Source: Styela clava
Taxonomy: Eukaryota; Chordata; Ascidiacea; Stolidobranchia; Styelidae
Assembly: GCF_964204865.1 (NCBI RefSeq)
Contig: NC_135259.1
Span: forward strand, 4,526,001 to 4,590,000
Direction: 5' to 3'
DNA length: 64,000 nucleotides
Position 1 is the first letter of the stretch; each line of letters opens with the position of its first letter. The notes under the pieces are model-generated. The model ran no database searches, was not told the origin of the DNA, and saw only the letters and a program-made list of their open reading frames with translations. The translations under genes were made by a program, and so were the position numbers. This document shows positions 13,351 through 25,409 of this stretch, piece after piece.

Positions 13351-15610
13351 TGTTGGAGTTTTATCAATTATTTTACAATTGGTGACTTGTTGAATTACAT
13401 CAAACTGCCATAGTATTACATTCCTCTAGTCTGATAGTACAAGCTTAATTAACAAGCAGGCAGAACTGAAAAAGAGTTAGGAACAGGAAATCATGACAGC
13501 CAGAGGTCAGAGCTAAATTGGTATATATGCTGTATATGTCAGTATGTAAAATTGACATTCAGATCAGATCATGCCATAGCCCTGCGTCGTGACACCTGTC
13601 GAATATCTTTATATGTCAGTATATCCTAAGTCCCTTAACACAAAAATATCACTGTATCACAGGTATCAGGGAATTGCCCACCCGCCAACCAGTACTGCAG
13701 TAAGATTTCTGAATTCGACTTCATTCTAATTCTGACAGTTCCCGCATGTCAACAAAATTCTATGCTCATAATTTTCTCCCATGAACGCCGCTCTGTGAAC
13801 GTGAGACCTAACTATTCCTGTTTCCCCACCACCGTTAATTCTGTAATTTGAACTGTTTTACCCATCACTGTCCCACAGATTTAACGTTACCAAATCTGAC
13901 TAAAAGATAGATTATTGTTGTGAACGCACCAATCGTCGCTTACGTCTTAGCTTATGGATCGCGATCTTTCTTGAGTCATTTAAATATTATACAATATGCA
14001 AACATGCCGGAAATGAGCAGAACGACCGCGCTGACACAACGGCCAGACGCGAAATGAAGCACTGCAGAATAACATCTTGTTTTATATGGATGATAATACT
14101 GAGCGCTGCATTTACGCTCCACTACACTCAAATGATGATCCCGCCACCTCAATATGTGGCGACCATTGGTGGCGACATCTAAAAAAGGATAGCCTTTAGT
14201 ATTTATTCCAGAGAAATTATTTGAATTTCAAACTATACCATTGTTTGAAACAATATTTGCCGTATTATGCCAGGCATTAGGCAGTCTTTGTCGCAATAAA
14301 AATGTGGTATCGTTATAATCAATTATTACTTATCGATCTTTAGATCGTTACTTATCGATCTTTAGATCGGTTATCTAAATTATCATTTTTTTTTAAATAG
14401 AATGAGCCGTTTTTTCTAAAATTGCTTCGAATCGATTTGAATTAGGTTTGATTCGAATCGCTCCGATTCGAAATTCTGAAACCTACATCCCTAGTCACCA
14501 TTTTACGTCAACGAGTGTTTTTTATTCCATATTTTTGTAGGATAAGCACTGTTGTTATACACATACACGTCTCACATTTGATTTAAAATTGATTTAAAAG
14601 TACATTTTTAACTTTCTTATTAAGTTATGCCCGTCCTTCAGGTCCTCTGCATTTTGTTTGTCCGTTTGTTATTGTTTTGTTTCTCAGAGTGACCGAAATA
14701 AAATTGATTGATTGAAGTAGGCTACTTTTCATAATACACTCCAATAAACCCGGATGTACACTTTGCAATTATTTTTTGTTATAAACAAGGTATTCAATAT
14801 AAACGTCATTATGAGACAAAGCATTCTTAGTATATTTCAAAAGCAAAACACTAAATCAGAAAAACACCCAAGCAACCTCTAGCATGGGACCCGGTAACAA
14901 ATACGGTATTATATATATGTAAATTTCTCGAGATTTTTGGAGGGAAATATAATTTTGGCCACGTGAAATGACAATATTGTCGATTGGTATAGTAGATGAT
15001 GGCTAATAATGCATTGCCGAAAATGACCCGAAAGTCATACTATAGAAAATGGCTGAACACTGTAATCCTCGGATGAATTAGGTGATGGAGACATTTCGCT
15101 TTTTCAATTTCCAGTACAAAGACAGGTTTGATACATTCCTCGTTGAACTACTTAGTAAAGCCGATTCCTGGAATTTTGAAAGCAAAGAACGAATGACAAG
15201 AGATAAAATCGTTTTTAAAATTTTCAGTAAGCGGCAAGTTACAAGAAATTCTACTGCGGGAGACTGATGCGGGAGACTGAAATGTCAGAAAATCGAGCGA
15301 CGGAGATTCGTGTATCATCAGAAATCGACTAAAAATAAACAATACCGATATACGAACCTAGCTCCGAAACACAAAAAGCGAATTCCGAATGTAAACCAAG
15401 AGTGCAAATTTGTTGGACGAAGACACAAGTTCCTGATACGTCAAGATATAAAATGAATTCCCTTGACGATCAATACTACATTTTTACCTTAGATTATAGT
15501 TGATGGTGCCAATGAGCAACGATGAGAATTACATTTTAACATATTATTCAACTACACTTTTAGAATATAGTGCAGGTGGGTCTTACGATTCCATGAATTT
15601 ACTCACGGAA
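13351..15610. other. GLDC upstream region, no gene seen
   Basis: Holds the presumed GLDC promoter and 5' leader, with no TATA box I can defend. A 22-bp unit beginning TTACTTATCGATC is repeated exactly in tandem at 14326-14347 and 14348-14369. Bases about 14430-14492 are TTCGAATC-rich and end CATCCCTA, like one end of the element at 50933-51351. Confidence 0.45.
14620..14718 (+). mobile_element. Possible 3' tail of a non-LTR retrotransposon
   Basis: 'TGACCGAAATAAAATTGATTGATTG' style ending: a polyadenylation-like AATAAA followed by short ATTG repeats, preceded by a T-rich stretch. Ending in a short tandem repeat is typical of CR1/L2-type elements. No coding part is attached, so the call is tentative. 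Confidence 0.3.
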
Positions 15611-15616
15611 ACGGCG

Positions 15617-15722
15617 CTCCGGAAGTATTCGTACCAAGATGACGCACAACCTGCACAGCCTTAACCTGGTACACATACTATGATCAGACTGTGCGCCATC
15701 TTGGTACGAATGCTTCGGAACA
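15617..15722. mobile_element. Short foldback MITE
   Basis: Near-palindrome with arms TCCGGAAGTATTCGTACC and GGTACGAATGCTTCGGA, inner AACCTGGTACACATACTATG. Same family as 33102-33210, 40413-40520 and 59056-59159. Confidence 0.75.
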
Positions 15723-15794
15723 ACCCTTTTGTCAACTAACTTCATCGGGATTCTTCGTTATCATAATCTTCTGACACATTTGTATAGTCTACGG

Positions 15795-16565
15795 CAGCGT
15801 TTCCCAACCTTTTTTGATCGCGGACTATTTTCTCACCGGCGAAAACCTTTGCGGACTCAAGGTGCGTTTATTGCAACCGTACTCTGTGCGAAGAAGCAAT
15901 AAAACCGAACACAACAGAATTTCAACGAATTCCAAAATCGGTTTTTCAATTAATACCTTCACTGTCAAACAATATTCAATACATGATAACGACGAGAATT
16001 TAAAATTCTTTCTATTTTAATTTAATAGTGTTCAATTCGCGGATGTGTCGACTTACGACAAGATGAAAGCATCTGCTATACATTTCCAGAAAGTACAACT
16101 TGATTTAGTACCTATTAAAAGATATTGGTAAATCGAAAATACATATTCAATGCCTTGCTTGTTATTAATTTAATTGTGATCAATTCAATCTGAGTGAGTT
16201 AACGAAATAAATTCGCGAGACGCGAGTGCCGTCGTGTTTTGGTCGGAAATTCCGCAATTGAGCTGTGAAATCCAATCGTTTGATTAGGCGACGCGCAAGT
16301 GACCCGTCGCATCACCTGTTACTGAAGATTCGAATAGTAAATTTTCTATTCTAATAGTTGAATATTCAAATATATGCCCAGCCCTACTCAGTAACCACTA
16401 ATTATTGACTCGATTAATGTTATGTGAATAAACTTGCTTTTTATGTTTTATGTAAATTCTAACGTAAATCGTAACTTGGCTGATAGTTAATTTCTGGCAC
16501 GTGCGGACTCATTCAAACGCTCCGCAGACTCATTTGAGACCGCGGACTCGGGTCCGGAAACACTG
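15795..16565. mobile_element. hAT-like element 1 of a four-element array
   Basis: 771 bp with ends CAGCGTTTCCCAACC and GGTCCGGAAACACTG (inverse CAGTGTTTCCGGACC). It is flanked by perfect GTCTACGG copies at 15787-15794 and 16566-16573. Subterminal GCGGACTC words are repeated. It has no transposase. Confidence 0.88.
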
Positions 16566-16573
16566 GTCTACGG

Positions 16574-17674
16574 CAAGGCTGTCCAACCCGCGGCCCGCCG
16601 GACTGTTTTTTGCGGCCCACCCCATAAAGTTGTAAGTAGACTTTTGATGTTTTTACTATGTTCCATATCAATATATAGGTTAAGTATGTTTCGTGGTTTT
16701 GATGTGATTATTGCTGTCATCTATCTGCATTCAAACGCCGGTTCTTATTATTACGTATGCGTCAAGTCTTGCACCCTGGTGGACATCGACGTCAGTTTTT
16801 TTTTTATTTCTCGTTGAACTGAGCGTTCTGTTCGGCGAACTCGAAAGTTATTGTGCGATCATCGAGGACGAACGCTGAGCGCAATTATAGGAATGAATTT
16901 GGAGTCTAAATTTGCAAATTAATTTCATTCTGATTGTTTTCTTACGTGTCTGCTTTGATCGTCTTTATCGCCAACGTAAAATAAAAAGTCAACAATATCT
17001 TTGATACTCGTCCTTTTATGTTTTTGTTTCATCAATAGTTTGGGTAAATTAAATTTCGGAAATGTCGTCACTGCGTATCCGTCAAGAATTCTGAAGAAAT
17101 TGACATTGCTGCATATTGGTTCAGTATACGAATCAGTATATAAATAGGGTATTTGTCCAGAAATCTTCGTAATATTACTTTATAAAATATTCGTATTGGT
17201 GTCAAATTTTACGAAACGGCCAACTTAAACTTGATATTCCCGCGACATTTGCCCACATTACGCTCATTTAAACATTGAGACAGTATCATAGCTACTGAAA
17301 ATGAATGAATAAAAACGCTATATAATGCAAATATAACACTCAATTTCGACGTGATTTGTGTGCTCTCGTGTGGTCGTCAAAGAACCACAATTGTCATGTC
17401 CACGCCCCGTGTTACCAGATATTCGAATAGTACACTGCCATTCCAATTTTCGACTTGATATTCGAACTCTTTGCCAGCCTTACTCAGTAACCAGAAAGCA
17501 ATTATTAAATTGATGGATTTGATGTTAAAAAAATTGCTTTTTGTGTATTATGTGAATACCTACACCGAAATCAGGGCTTAGCTGGTATTAATGATTGGTA
17601 TAAACATTTGCGGCCCGCAACGAATTTCGTAACTTGAAAGTGGCCCGCGAAACGAAAAAGGTTGGGCAGGCCTG
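16574..17674. mobile_element. hAT-like element 2 of the array
   Basis: 1101 bp. Left end CAAGGCTGTCCAACCCGCGG; right end AAAAAGGTTGGGCAGGCCTG, an imperfect inverse. Flanked by GTCTACGG at 16566-16573 and 17675-17682. It is a close paralogue of element 3 along its whole length and has no intact transposase frame. Confidence 0.87.
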
Positions 17675-17682
17675 GTCTACGG

Positions 17683-18832
17683 CAAGGCTGCGCAACCCGC
17701 GGCCCGCCTGACTGTTTTTTGCGGCCCGCCCTATAAAGTTTATAAGCAGACTTTCAAAATTTTTAACATGTCATATATCAATATATATATATGCTAAGTA
17801 TGTTTCGTGATTTTGGTGTGATTATTCCTGCCATTTATCTACATTCAAATGCCGGTGCTTATTATTACATATGTGTCAAGTCTTGCGCCCTGGTGGACAT
17901 TGACGTCAGTTTTTTTTTTCTCGCTAAACTGTGCATTCTGTTCGACGAACTCGAAAGATATTGTGCGATCATTGGGGACGAACGCTGAGCGCAATTATAG
18001 GAATGAATTTAGAGCCTAAGTTTGCAAATTAATTTCATTCTGATTGCTTTCTTTCGTATCGGCTTTGATCGTCTTTATCGCCAACGTAAAGCAAAAAGTC
18101 AACAATATCTTTGGTACTAGTCCCGGGAATTGTTGTCCTTTTATGTTTGTATTTTTGCGTTAAATAAGATTTCGGAAATGTCGTCACTGCGTATCCGTCA
18201 ATAATTCTGATAAAATTGACTTACTGACATTGCTACATATATAAGACAAATCGGTATATATGGGCTATTCTTCCAGAAATCTTTGTACTGTTACTTCAAG
18301 TTTGATTCAAGCTTCATGAAACGGCCCACATAAACTTGATATTCCCGCTACATTGGCGCACATTATGCTCATTTAAACATTGAGGCAGTATCATGGCTAC
18401 TGAAAGTGAATGAATGAAAACACTATAACGCAAATATAACTCTCATTTTTGACGTGATGTGTGTGTTCTCGTGTGGTAGTTAAAAAACCACAAGTGTGTT
18501 GTGTAATGATTGTTTCTTTGCTTCGGCGGCTCGCCAGTGTCAAGTCCACGCCCCGCGTTTTCAGATTTCGGTAAACTGCCAGAATAGTAAACGGGTATTC
18601 TAATATTCGACTTGATATTCAAATAATTTGCCAGCCTTACACAGTAACCAGAAATCAATAATTAATTCGATTGATTATATGTTAATAAACTTGCTTTTAA
18701 TGTATTATGTAAATTACCTGAACCGAAATCAGGATCTAGCTGGTATTAATGTTTGGTACAAACGTTTGCGGCCCGCAACAAATTTCGTCACGGAAAAGTG
18801 GCCCACGAGACGAAAAAGGTTGGGCAGGCCTG
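17683..18832. mobile_element. hAT-like element 3 of the array
   Basis: 1150 bp sister of element 2 in the same orientation, with small indels between them. Left end CAAGGCTGCGCAACCCGCGG, right end AAAAAGGTTGGGCAGGCCTG. Flanked by GTCTACGG (17675-17682) and GTCTACGC (18833-18840). The short open frame at 17791-17988 is not recognisable as a transposase. Confidence 0.86.
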
Positions 18833-18840
18833 GTCTACGC

Positions 18841-19132
18841 CAGCGTTTCCCAAACTTTTTTGGCCAAGGAACACTTGCGCTTTTTATCTTGCCTCGCGAA
18901 ACACCAAAATTAAAAGGTTAAAATTGATAAAGAAAAATGGTGTAATGCAGTCAGTGGTTCCCAATGGGTACATCGTGACGCAGTAGTGCGTCGTGGCGAG
19001 TTGCCAGATGCACCGCGAAAACTAACAGAATTGTGATAAACATTGCCATGGCGACCAATTTAGTCGTAATTTTGATCCCTTTTCCACGGAACATTCGGAA
19101 GACGCTCGCGGAACACACTTTGGAAAACGCTG
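18841..19132. mobile_element. hAT-like element 4 of the array
   Basis: 292 bp with ends CAGCGTTTCCCAAAC and TTTGGAAAACGCTG, clearly inverse. The same end type as element 1 but much shorter. Flanked by GTCTACGC (18833-18840) and GTCTACGG (19133-19140). Confidence 0.85.
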
Positions 19133-19375
19133 GTCTACGGTATCCCTCATACATCTAAGCAAGCGCAAGGTCACACTATGGCACCACGGGTGTCCCTGAG
19201 TAAACATGCTTATATTTCACGAATGACGCGTGTTTTACAACTTCTGGCGTCTGTGTTGAAACTCGTTTAATTTATTTTTTGCTGCGTGTAAATCAATTTC
19301 GCGATTACGGATGTGTAAAAATGGTTGATATAACAGGCTAAACGTAAGCATGTGACACAGAATGATCATTTAGAA

Positions 19376-20159
19376 CAGTGTCTCTTACCCCGGGTTCGGT
19401 GGATGTATTTCAAGGTCCTATGAAATAGTTGCCTCCCACGTCTTTCTAGTATTATACTCGCTTCATCGTCACGCCCATAAAATGGGGTTTTAGGGCCTTC
19501 GGCATGAAATAGAAATATCTCAGGTTGTTGTGACAAACCGCGGGGTCTTTCGCTGAATAATTGCAAGAACGACAACCTTATATCAATAATATACTAATAA
19601 GTCTGATAAATGAATGAGTTTAGCCATCAATTCTTTTAATACATCATTTGAGCTTTGTAATATACAAAATTGCAATTTTTCTCCTTCACAGCCGCACAAC
19701 TTATACTTACGGTATCTTTCGATCTACAAGTCCCTTGCCGTCGACAGCACTGTGGCATACTGTGTATTGGTATCTAGTCTACTCTAAGGTTCCACTACAA
19801 TGGTCATTGGTGGTCCCAAGTTGATCCATAAAATTCGGAGAAGCTTTTTGTATGTTAATCAAGACTTTTTTGGGATTTCAGAGGATGACTATGTGCAGTT
19901 AAACTTATTCTGGTTGCAATTAATGTTGTTATAACCAGTGGCGTGCGCCGTGGCGGGGTGATTGATTATCCATTGATATTGAATGTCATTTAAATAAAGC
20001 CATAGCAGCTCAGCATATGCTCAACAAAAACCCATCATATTCATATCAATTGAATCTTTTATAACCCGAACAAAACTATCCTCCTGGATTCAATTGTTCA
20101 AAACTTTGGGGTTCGACGACAGCTGGCAGAATAACACCGGGGTTCGTCGTTTAACACTG
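19376..20159. mobile_element. Probable hAT-like element, 784 bp
   Basis: Begins CAGTGTCTCTTACCCCGGG and ends GGGGTTCGTCGTTTAACACTG. Flanked by ATTTAGAA (19368-19375) and ATTTAAAA (20160-20167), one mismatch. The inverted-repeat match is limited to the outermost bases. Confidence 0.6.
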
Positions 20160-20352
20160 ATTTAAAACTCGTGAGAAATTCAAACAACGCAGACCGAATA
20201 AAAAATTTACTCTTTACTTCGAATTTGAAAAAACTGCAGATCATTCTCAAAAACGGCAAAATGTTAAATACAACATTTTCCATACTTGCTGCTACATTGA
20301 GTTTAATGATATAAATTAACCGTTGTAGGCACTTTTACATTGTTGGAGCTTA

Positions 20353-22646
20353 TCATTGCACTATAGGTTTTTCGCTAGATTTGTGAATACCGTCCAGCCA
20401 AGCAATGACAGCATTGTTCACTTCATCAGGTTTGTCAACCGTGGCCCAGTGACTGCAATTCTGTAAAGCTACTCGAGACAAATTGGGTATTCTGTCTTCC
20501 ATTCCCAATGAGAATTCCGGTTTCAATACAAAATCGTGTGAAGCGGTGATCATCAAAGAAGGTACCAGTACTTTTCTATCAGGGTATTGCATCATCCATT
20601 TAAAATTTTCTTCGTGGTTTCTATACCAACTCAGCGGTCCGCGGAAGCCAGTTTTCTTATATTGTTGGACATAATAGGCCAAATCATCTTCGTTTAGAAG
20701 TTTCCCGATTGCAACATCTTTTAAAAATCCAACAAATATTCCTCCGCGTTTTGTTACGTTCGTACTGTCCGCAGCAATTGATTTTTCATCGGTAAAAGGA
20801 ATGTGATCATTGACTCCCAGGAAGAATAGTTTGAATGATCTTGGAATATCGCTTTCTAGCTCTTTTTCAGCAACTCCGGGTTCTTGAAAATACATCTGGT
20901 AGTCAAACTCATCTGTCATCCTTAAATTTTTCCATCATCTCACCTGGAATATAAAAAGGTTTCTTATATTCTGTATCGTTATAATAATTGAAACAAATTT
21001 GTAGTTTTACGCAATGCTACAAAAAGAAAAACAAGATTGCAGCAAACAATGGAGTGCTGTACCATGCGTTTTTTGTATATCTAAAAAGTTTGTCGTGTTC
21101 AGGTTTAAAGTACTATGCCTATATACAATTCCGATATTGATTCCAAACGAGAATCTTGCATCGCTAGTATCGAACATACACTCAATTACACGTTATCTCT
21201 CGTTACCTATTGATCTTGATCGGTAAGTATGTTGCGATATCTCACGAAAGCGAGGTTGAATCTGTTCCAAATTTTGCATGTGCATTTATCATATCTCGGA
21301 ACAGAAGCCTATTGATTGGATGAATTATGTCGTATAATTAGCGAGTTATTAATTATTTAGTGATGGGACACGCGGTGTCACTATAAGGTCATGGATCGAA
21401 ACCGCAGTTTCGATCGATAAGTCTTCGGTCTCCGACCGATATTCTCGTTTTTATTTTCATATGTTAAGCAGGTACGTTTCTTGGTATCATGAAGCACATA
21501 AGAATTGGACTTTGCATCTGCATTTTTCATTTTTAGAAACTCACCCGCAATTAGTGGGGTAGTTATGCTGCACACTCCTTTCAACCGATGTGAATAGAAC
21601 AATCCCAAGTTCCAAACCACGACACCACCCCAGTCATGACCGACAACCGTTGCTTGACTGATTCCTAGATTATCCATAAGATCTATGGCATCTTGGCACA
21701 CTTTCTCCTGAGTGTACTCAGTGATTTCAAACGTCGAACTGGAATCACCATATCCGCGTTGATCCATAGCAATAACTCTATACCCGACACTTGCTAAGGC
21801 AGGTATCTGATATCTCCAGCTATACCATAATTCCGGAAAACCGTGAAATAACATCACAACAGGTCCTTCACCGACGTCAACGTAATGAATTATGATCCCT
21901 GATTTTAGAACAACGCTGCTGTGGGGCACGTTATCAGGTTTACATGGTGGTGGATACACAACATCTGATGTTCTTCCAGTGGACAAATCCATCTCAATTA
22001 TCTTTTCAAGTTCTTTAATTGCCTGCTTCGGAGTTACTACCTTAATACACGTCATACCAAGCTCTGACGCAATTTTCAAGTTATCGTCGCCGACATCCAA
22101 TAACACGACTTCTTTTGGTTTGAAGCCTAACTTGTCACAAGCAACCTTGAAAAATTCCGGATTTGGTTTCCGTATTCTTTCAATGCTAGACTGCGCTACA
22201 ACGTCAAAAAATCTGCGAAGCGATACTATAAATTTGGACATCGTTTTTTTGCTTTTTTCTCTGTCATCTATCCAATTATTTGTGATAGCGCAGGTTTGAA
22301 TTTTTTTATTTTTCAGCAGTTTGACAGCATGTAGAATCTCTTTATGTATCGTTTTCTTTTGTGACATCATCATATTAAATAGTTTTTCTGTTTTAAATTC
22401 ATCCACATTGACGCGCTCACGCTCTGCAGCGGCCCTTACGTCAGCATCGAATTTAGAAGCAAATACAGAAAACAACAATTCTCCTCTCTCCAATTTACAA
22501 AAGTTGTTATCCGGTGCTCCATCCTCCAAGACTTTTTCCAAAAAACCAGACGGTAGCTTCAATTCTTTCTCAAAATTTAGTACAGCAATTTCTGGCGGGG
22601 GTACCATTACACCATCGATGCCAAAAATCACACCCTTGACCTTCAT
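20353..22646 (-). CDS. EPHX2: Bifunctional epoxide hydrolase 2-like, copy A; phosphatase motif damaged
   Basis: An N-terminal HAD phosphatase-like domain is fused to a C-terminal alpha/beta epoxide hydrolase, as in vertebrate soluble epoxide hydrolase. Exon 1 is 21545-22646. Start ATG 22646 was chosen to align with copy B; a longer frame begins at 22694. Exon 2 ends at 20353. Hydrolase residues are intact: HGFP oxyanion loop, nucleophile in VVGHDWGG, lid tyrosines in FDYQMYF and SWYRN, Asp in ASHDFVL and His in NCSHW. The phosphatase looks dead: motif I reads FGIDG, so the nucleophilic Asp9 is Gly, and LLDV replaces LLDD at Asp185. The strong acceptor (exon 2 from 20943) gives a frameshift and stop. 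A weaker acceptor (from 20912) restores frame and gives 553 residues. It may be a working hydrolase or a decaying copy. Confidence 0.88.
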
Positions 22647-25409
22647 ACCTACAATCGCTAAGATTAATTTATCTGTAATAAAGCTGGAATGCATTATAAT
22701 TTACATTATTTTAATAACTATCTTAATTCGATTCATATCATTAATTCACATCTCAGAACTTATTGCTTCCAACCGCAAGACATTTATCAAACAATTGAGC
22801 TATCAAGGCCATTTGTATCATAATTGCTGGTGCGATTATTCATACATATCGCTTCAAAACCCGGAGAGGTAGGTTTATTTATCATGCGAGGTTTAGTTTG
22901 TGTGCTTATACCGTAAGAATTGTATTTCTTGCTCTCTAGTGTCTCCTATTCTGGCCGCTATTCTGTTACAGCTTTTTTTGTATTTCGCGTGTTCAAATAA
23001 GTCTATAATAGCTTTGTATGATGCTGCATTGTCTAGCCTAGTGTTCTAGGGGGGCTTCAATACTAGGCGTGCAATTTCGTTTGCATAATTTTCCTTTATA
23101 AGAAAATTCCCCATTCTCCCTAATTTCATCACCTGATAAGGTTATTTCACAGGGTGTTTTCACTTTCTCGAGCATCAACTGTTTGATCAATGATCATAAT
23201 GGGACTTGGAATCAAGCAATTACAATATACAGTAAATGTATTTGGACAGACGGTGGAAGGAGAGTGTAGGCAAGCTTAGATTTTCATAAATTAACTGATT
23301 CTAATGTAATAGATTTTCTTTTATTTTAGAAAAGTAAGATGAGGGTTGAAATCTGATCAAAGATACAAAGTTAGGAATAATAGTTGGATCTCGTCGATTT
23401 TTTAACCAGTTTTAAAGAGAATTATCATACTAAGTTACGTTTCTACGAGGCAATTTAATTTTTTTAAAACGTTCCACGTTCTATTCTAATCTTTTACGGA
23501 AATATTATGCACAAAATTGCTCTGTCAATTACCCTATTCTGCACAGTGTGGAAATGACTCTGATCTCTGCTTTTTCACACTAAAAAACATAATCTACAAT
23601 TATAGGCATACGCGCACGATATTCTTTCATATACAGCTCATTGCAAATTATGCTTTCATGTCGCTCCGCAGTCGACCTACAATTCACCTCCATCTCTTAT
23701 TTACATAAATGAAGTTGCAGTGCAGTAGACTGGAACGTTTTGTTTATCGACGGAAAGTTGTCGACGATCACGACCACATCTTGCATTAGTATATATATGA
23801 GATATCATCTCAGACGATTTCGTCTATTTGTTGCTTTCTCACCTCAATACCCGGATAAACAAGATGCATAGTGCAGTAGTATATATTTCAACTGCATATA
23901 TATCATAATAATCTCACCGTTTCTTCCTGGCAGACTTTTATGACTGTGTGACAACCCTTATTGCTATCTCAAATAGGCCGTTGTTTGAAGGCCGTTGTTT
24001 GATCTTGCTGCTGAATTTTGTGTTTCGGTGTTCGAGACACCGGGAGCGCTGTGGCGCTGACGGTCTGTTTTTGGTGTCCTGTTGGTCTGGACTGGGATTT
24101 GCGGATGTGATTGTTTCGGTTGGATTTCCAGTGTTTTGGGGTCTTTTTGTGTCTGTTGGGTTGTTGCGGGTTCTTGAGTGGAATGCCAATGCCAATGTGG
24201 AATGCCAATGCCAATGTGTTCGCTTTTGTGGCTGAGGGTTTGTGATATTGTATTTGCCATAGTGTACAGTAGTTTTGTATTGTTCGACCCAACAACAATC
24301 AATAAATTAACTGCGTAGTGACTTAGGAGAGAGTCCGTAGACAACCGTTTGAACGATCGAAGAGGACTTTTAACATATATATATCTTCGAGTACATTTTT
24401 TCAAATGGTTCATCCAAATTCTAATGGATGACATGTTTGTTATCAAGAATTGCTAGAAATACTGTTGAACCCCAGCAGCAGTCGTTTTACAACTAGGTAG
24501 AGATATCCCAGCTGCTTTTGAGATTTTATGCCTAAACAGTCGATGGCGGTGGTGCCATTTTCAAACAATTCTGCAATAATTTCTGCCATCCGAATCCATA
24601 GCCGGCGCCACAGAGCAACTTTATTGGGTAAGCAAAGTCTGTTTGACTCATTGTACACGAAATGGACCTATGGATCGTTTGGCTTCTCTCTTCAACTTCT
24701 GGACCCATTGCTTTGATGTTTTTCATAGGTAATAATGATTGTATTTGTCGCTAGAAGCCTATTGGGCTACTTATTCATTTCAGTATGTCTGTGGGCTCTA
24801 TGGCATACGTTTTTCACTGTGAATTTCTGTGTGATGACGTCATCAAAATTAAAAATCGCGCGCTGGTTGCGCTTTCGCAATGAATATAGTAGTTTTCGAA
24901 TAACTTTAAGCATTTTTAACGCAATCCAATTTATCAAAAAAAACTATATGATGTGTGCTATTTCAGATCAGCGGAAGACAACGTAATACTTCAAGCCTAT
25001 GCCTTTGTATGGACCGCCGCGACGTAGAACTCCCCTGCCTCATACCATGTGTGCTATAACGCATTCTATGCGGGCAATCCACAGAACTACCATAAAACAA
25101 AATACCCTACCGATAATTGAAGTCTCAATGTTTCCAACGGCAATTACTCTGTTCGCACTACTATTATCTGCTCCTATCGATAAATTAGTTTAGCAAAATA
25201 AATCCACGATTTTCTAATTCGACTATAAATTTATTATAAAATCAACATTTGTAATTAAAAAAGACAGTACAAGCAACGAAGATATTCAAATACATTTTCT
25301 ACAACTAAATCACATCGCATTATTATCATAGTATAGGCGACTTTAATTTTGAATTAGGAAGTTTTGCTTTGTTACTCATTTAATTGGGATCTCAGGTGTT
25401 ATCAATATT
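22647..25409. other. Intergenic region between the two EPHX2-like genes
   Basis: No gene is supported. Bases 23960-24240 are G/C-richer and leave overlapping frames on both strands without recognisable domains. A 19-bp unit starting GGAATGCCAATGCC is repeated exactly at 24180-24198 and 24199-24217. TTTATT at 25230-25235, AATAAA on the minus strand, is a plausible polyadenylation signal for the gene starting at 27662. Confidence 0.5.

Noticed and set aside
23938-24446. Overlapping open frames on both strands as coding genes
   Set aside because: They come from a GC-richer, stop-poor patch with low-complexity translation (Gln/Thr/Asn/Pro rich) and no domain or splice context.
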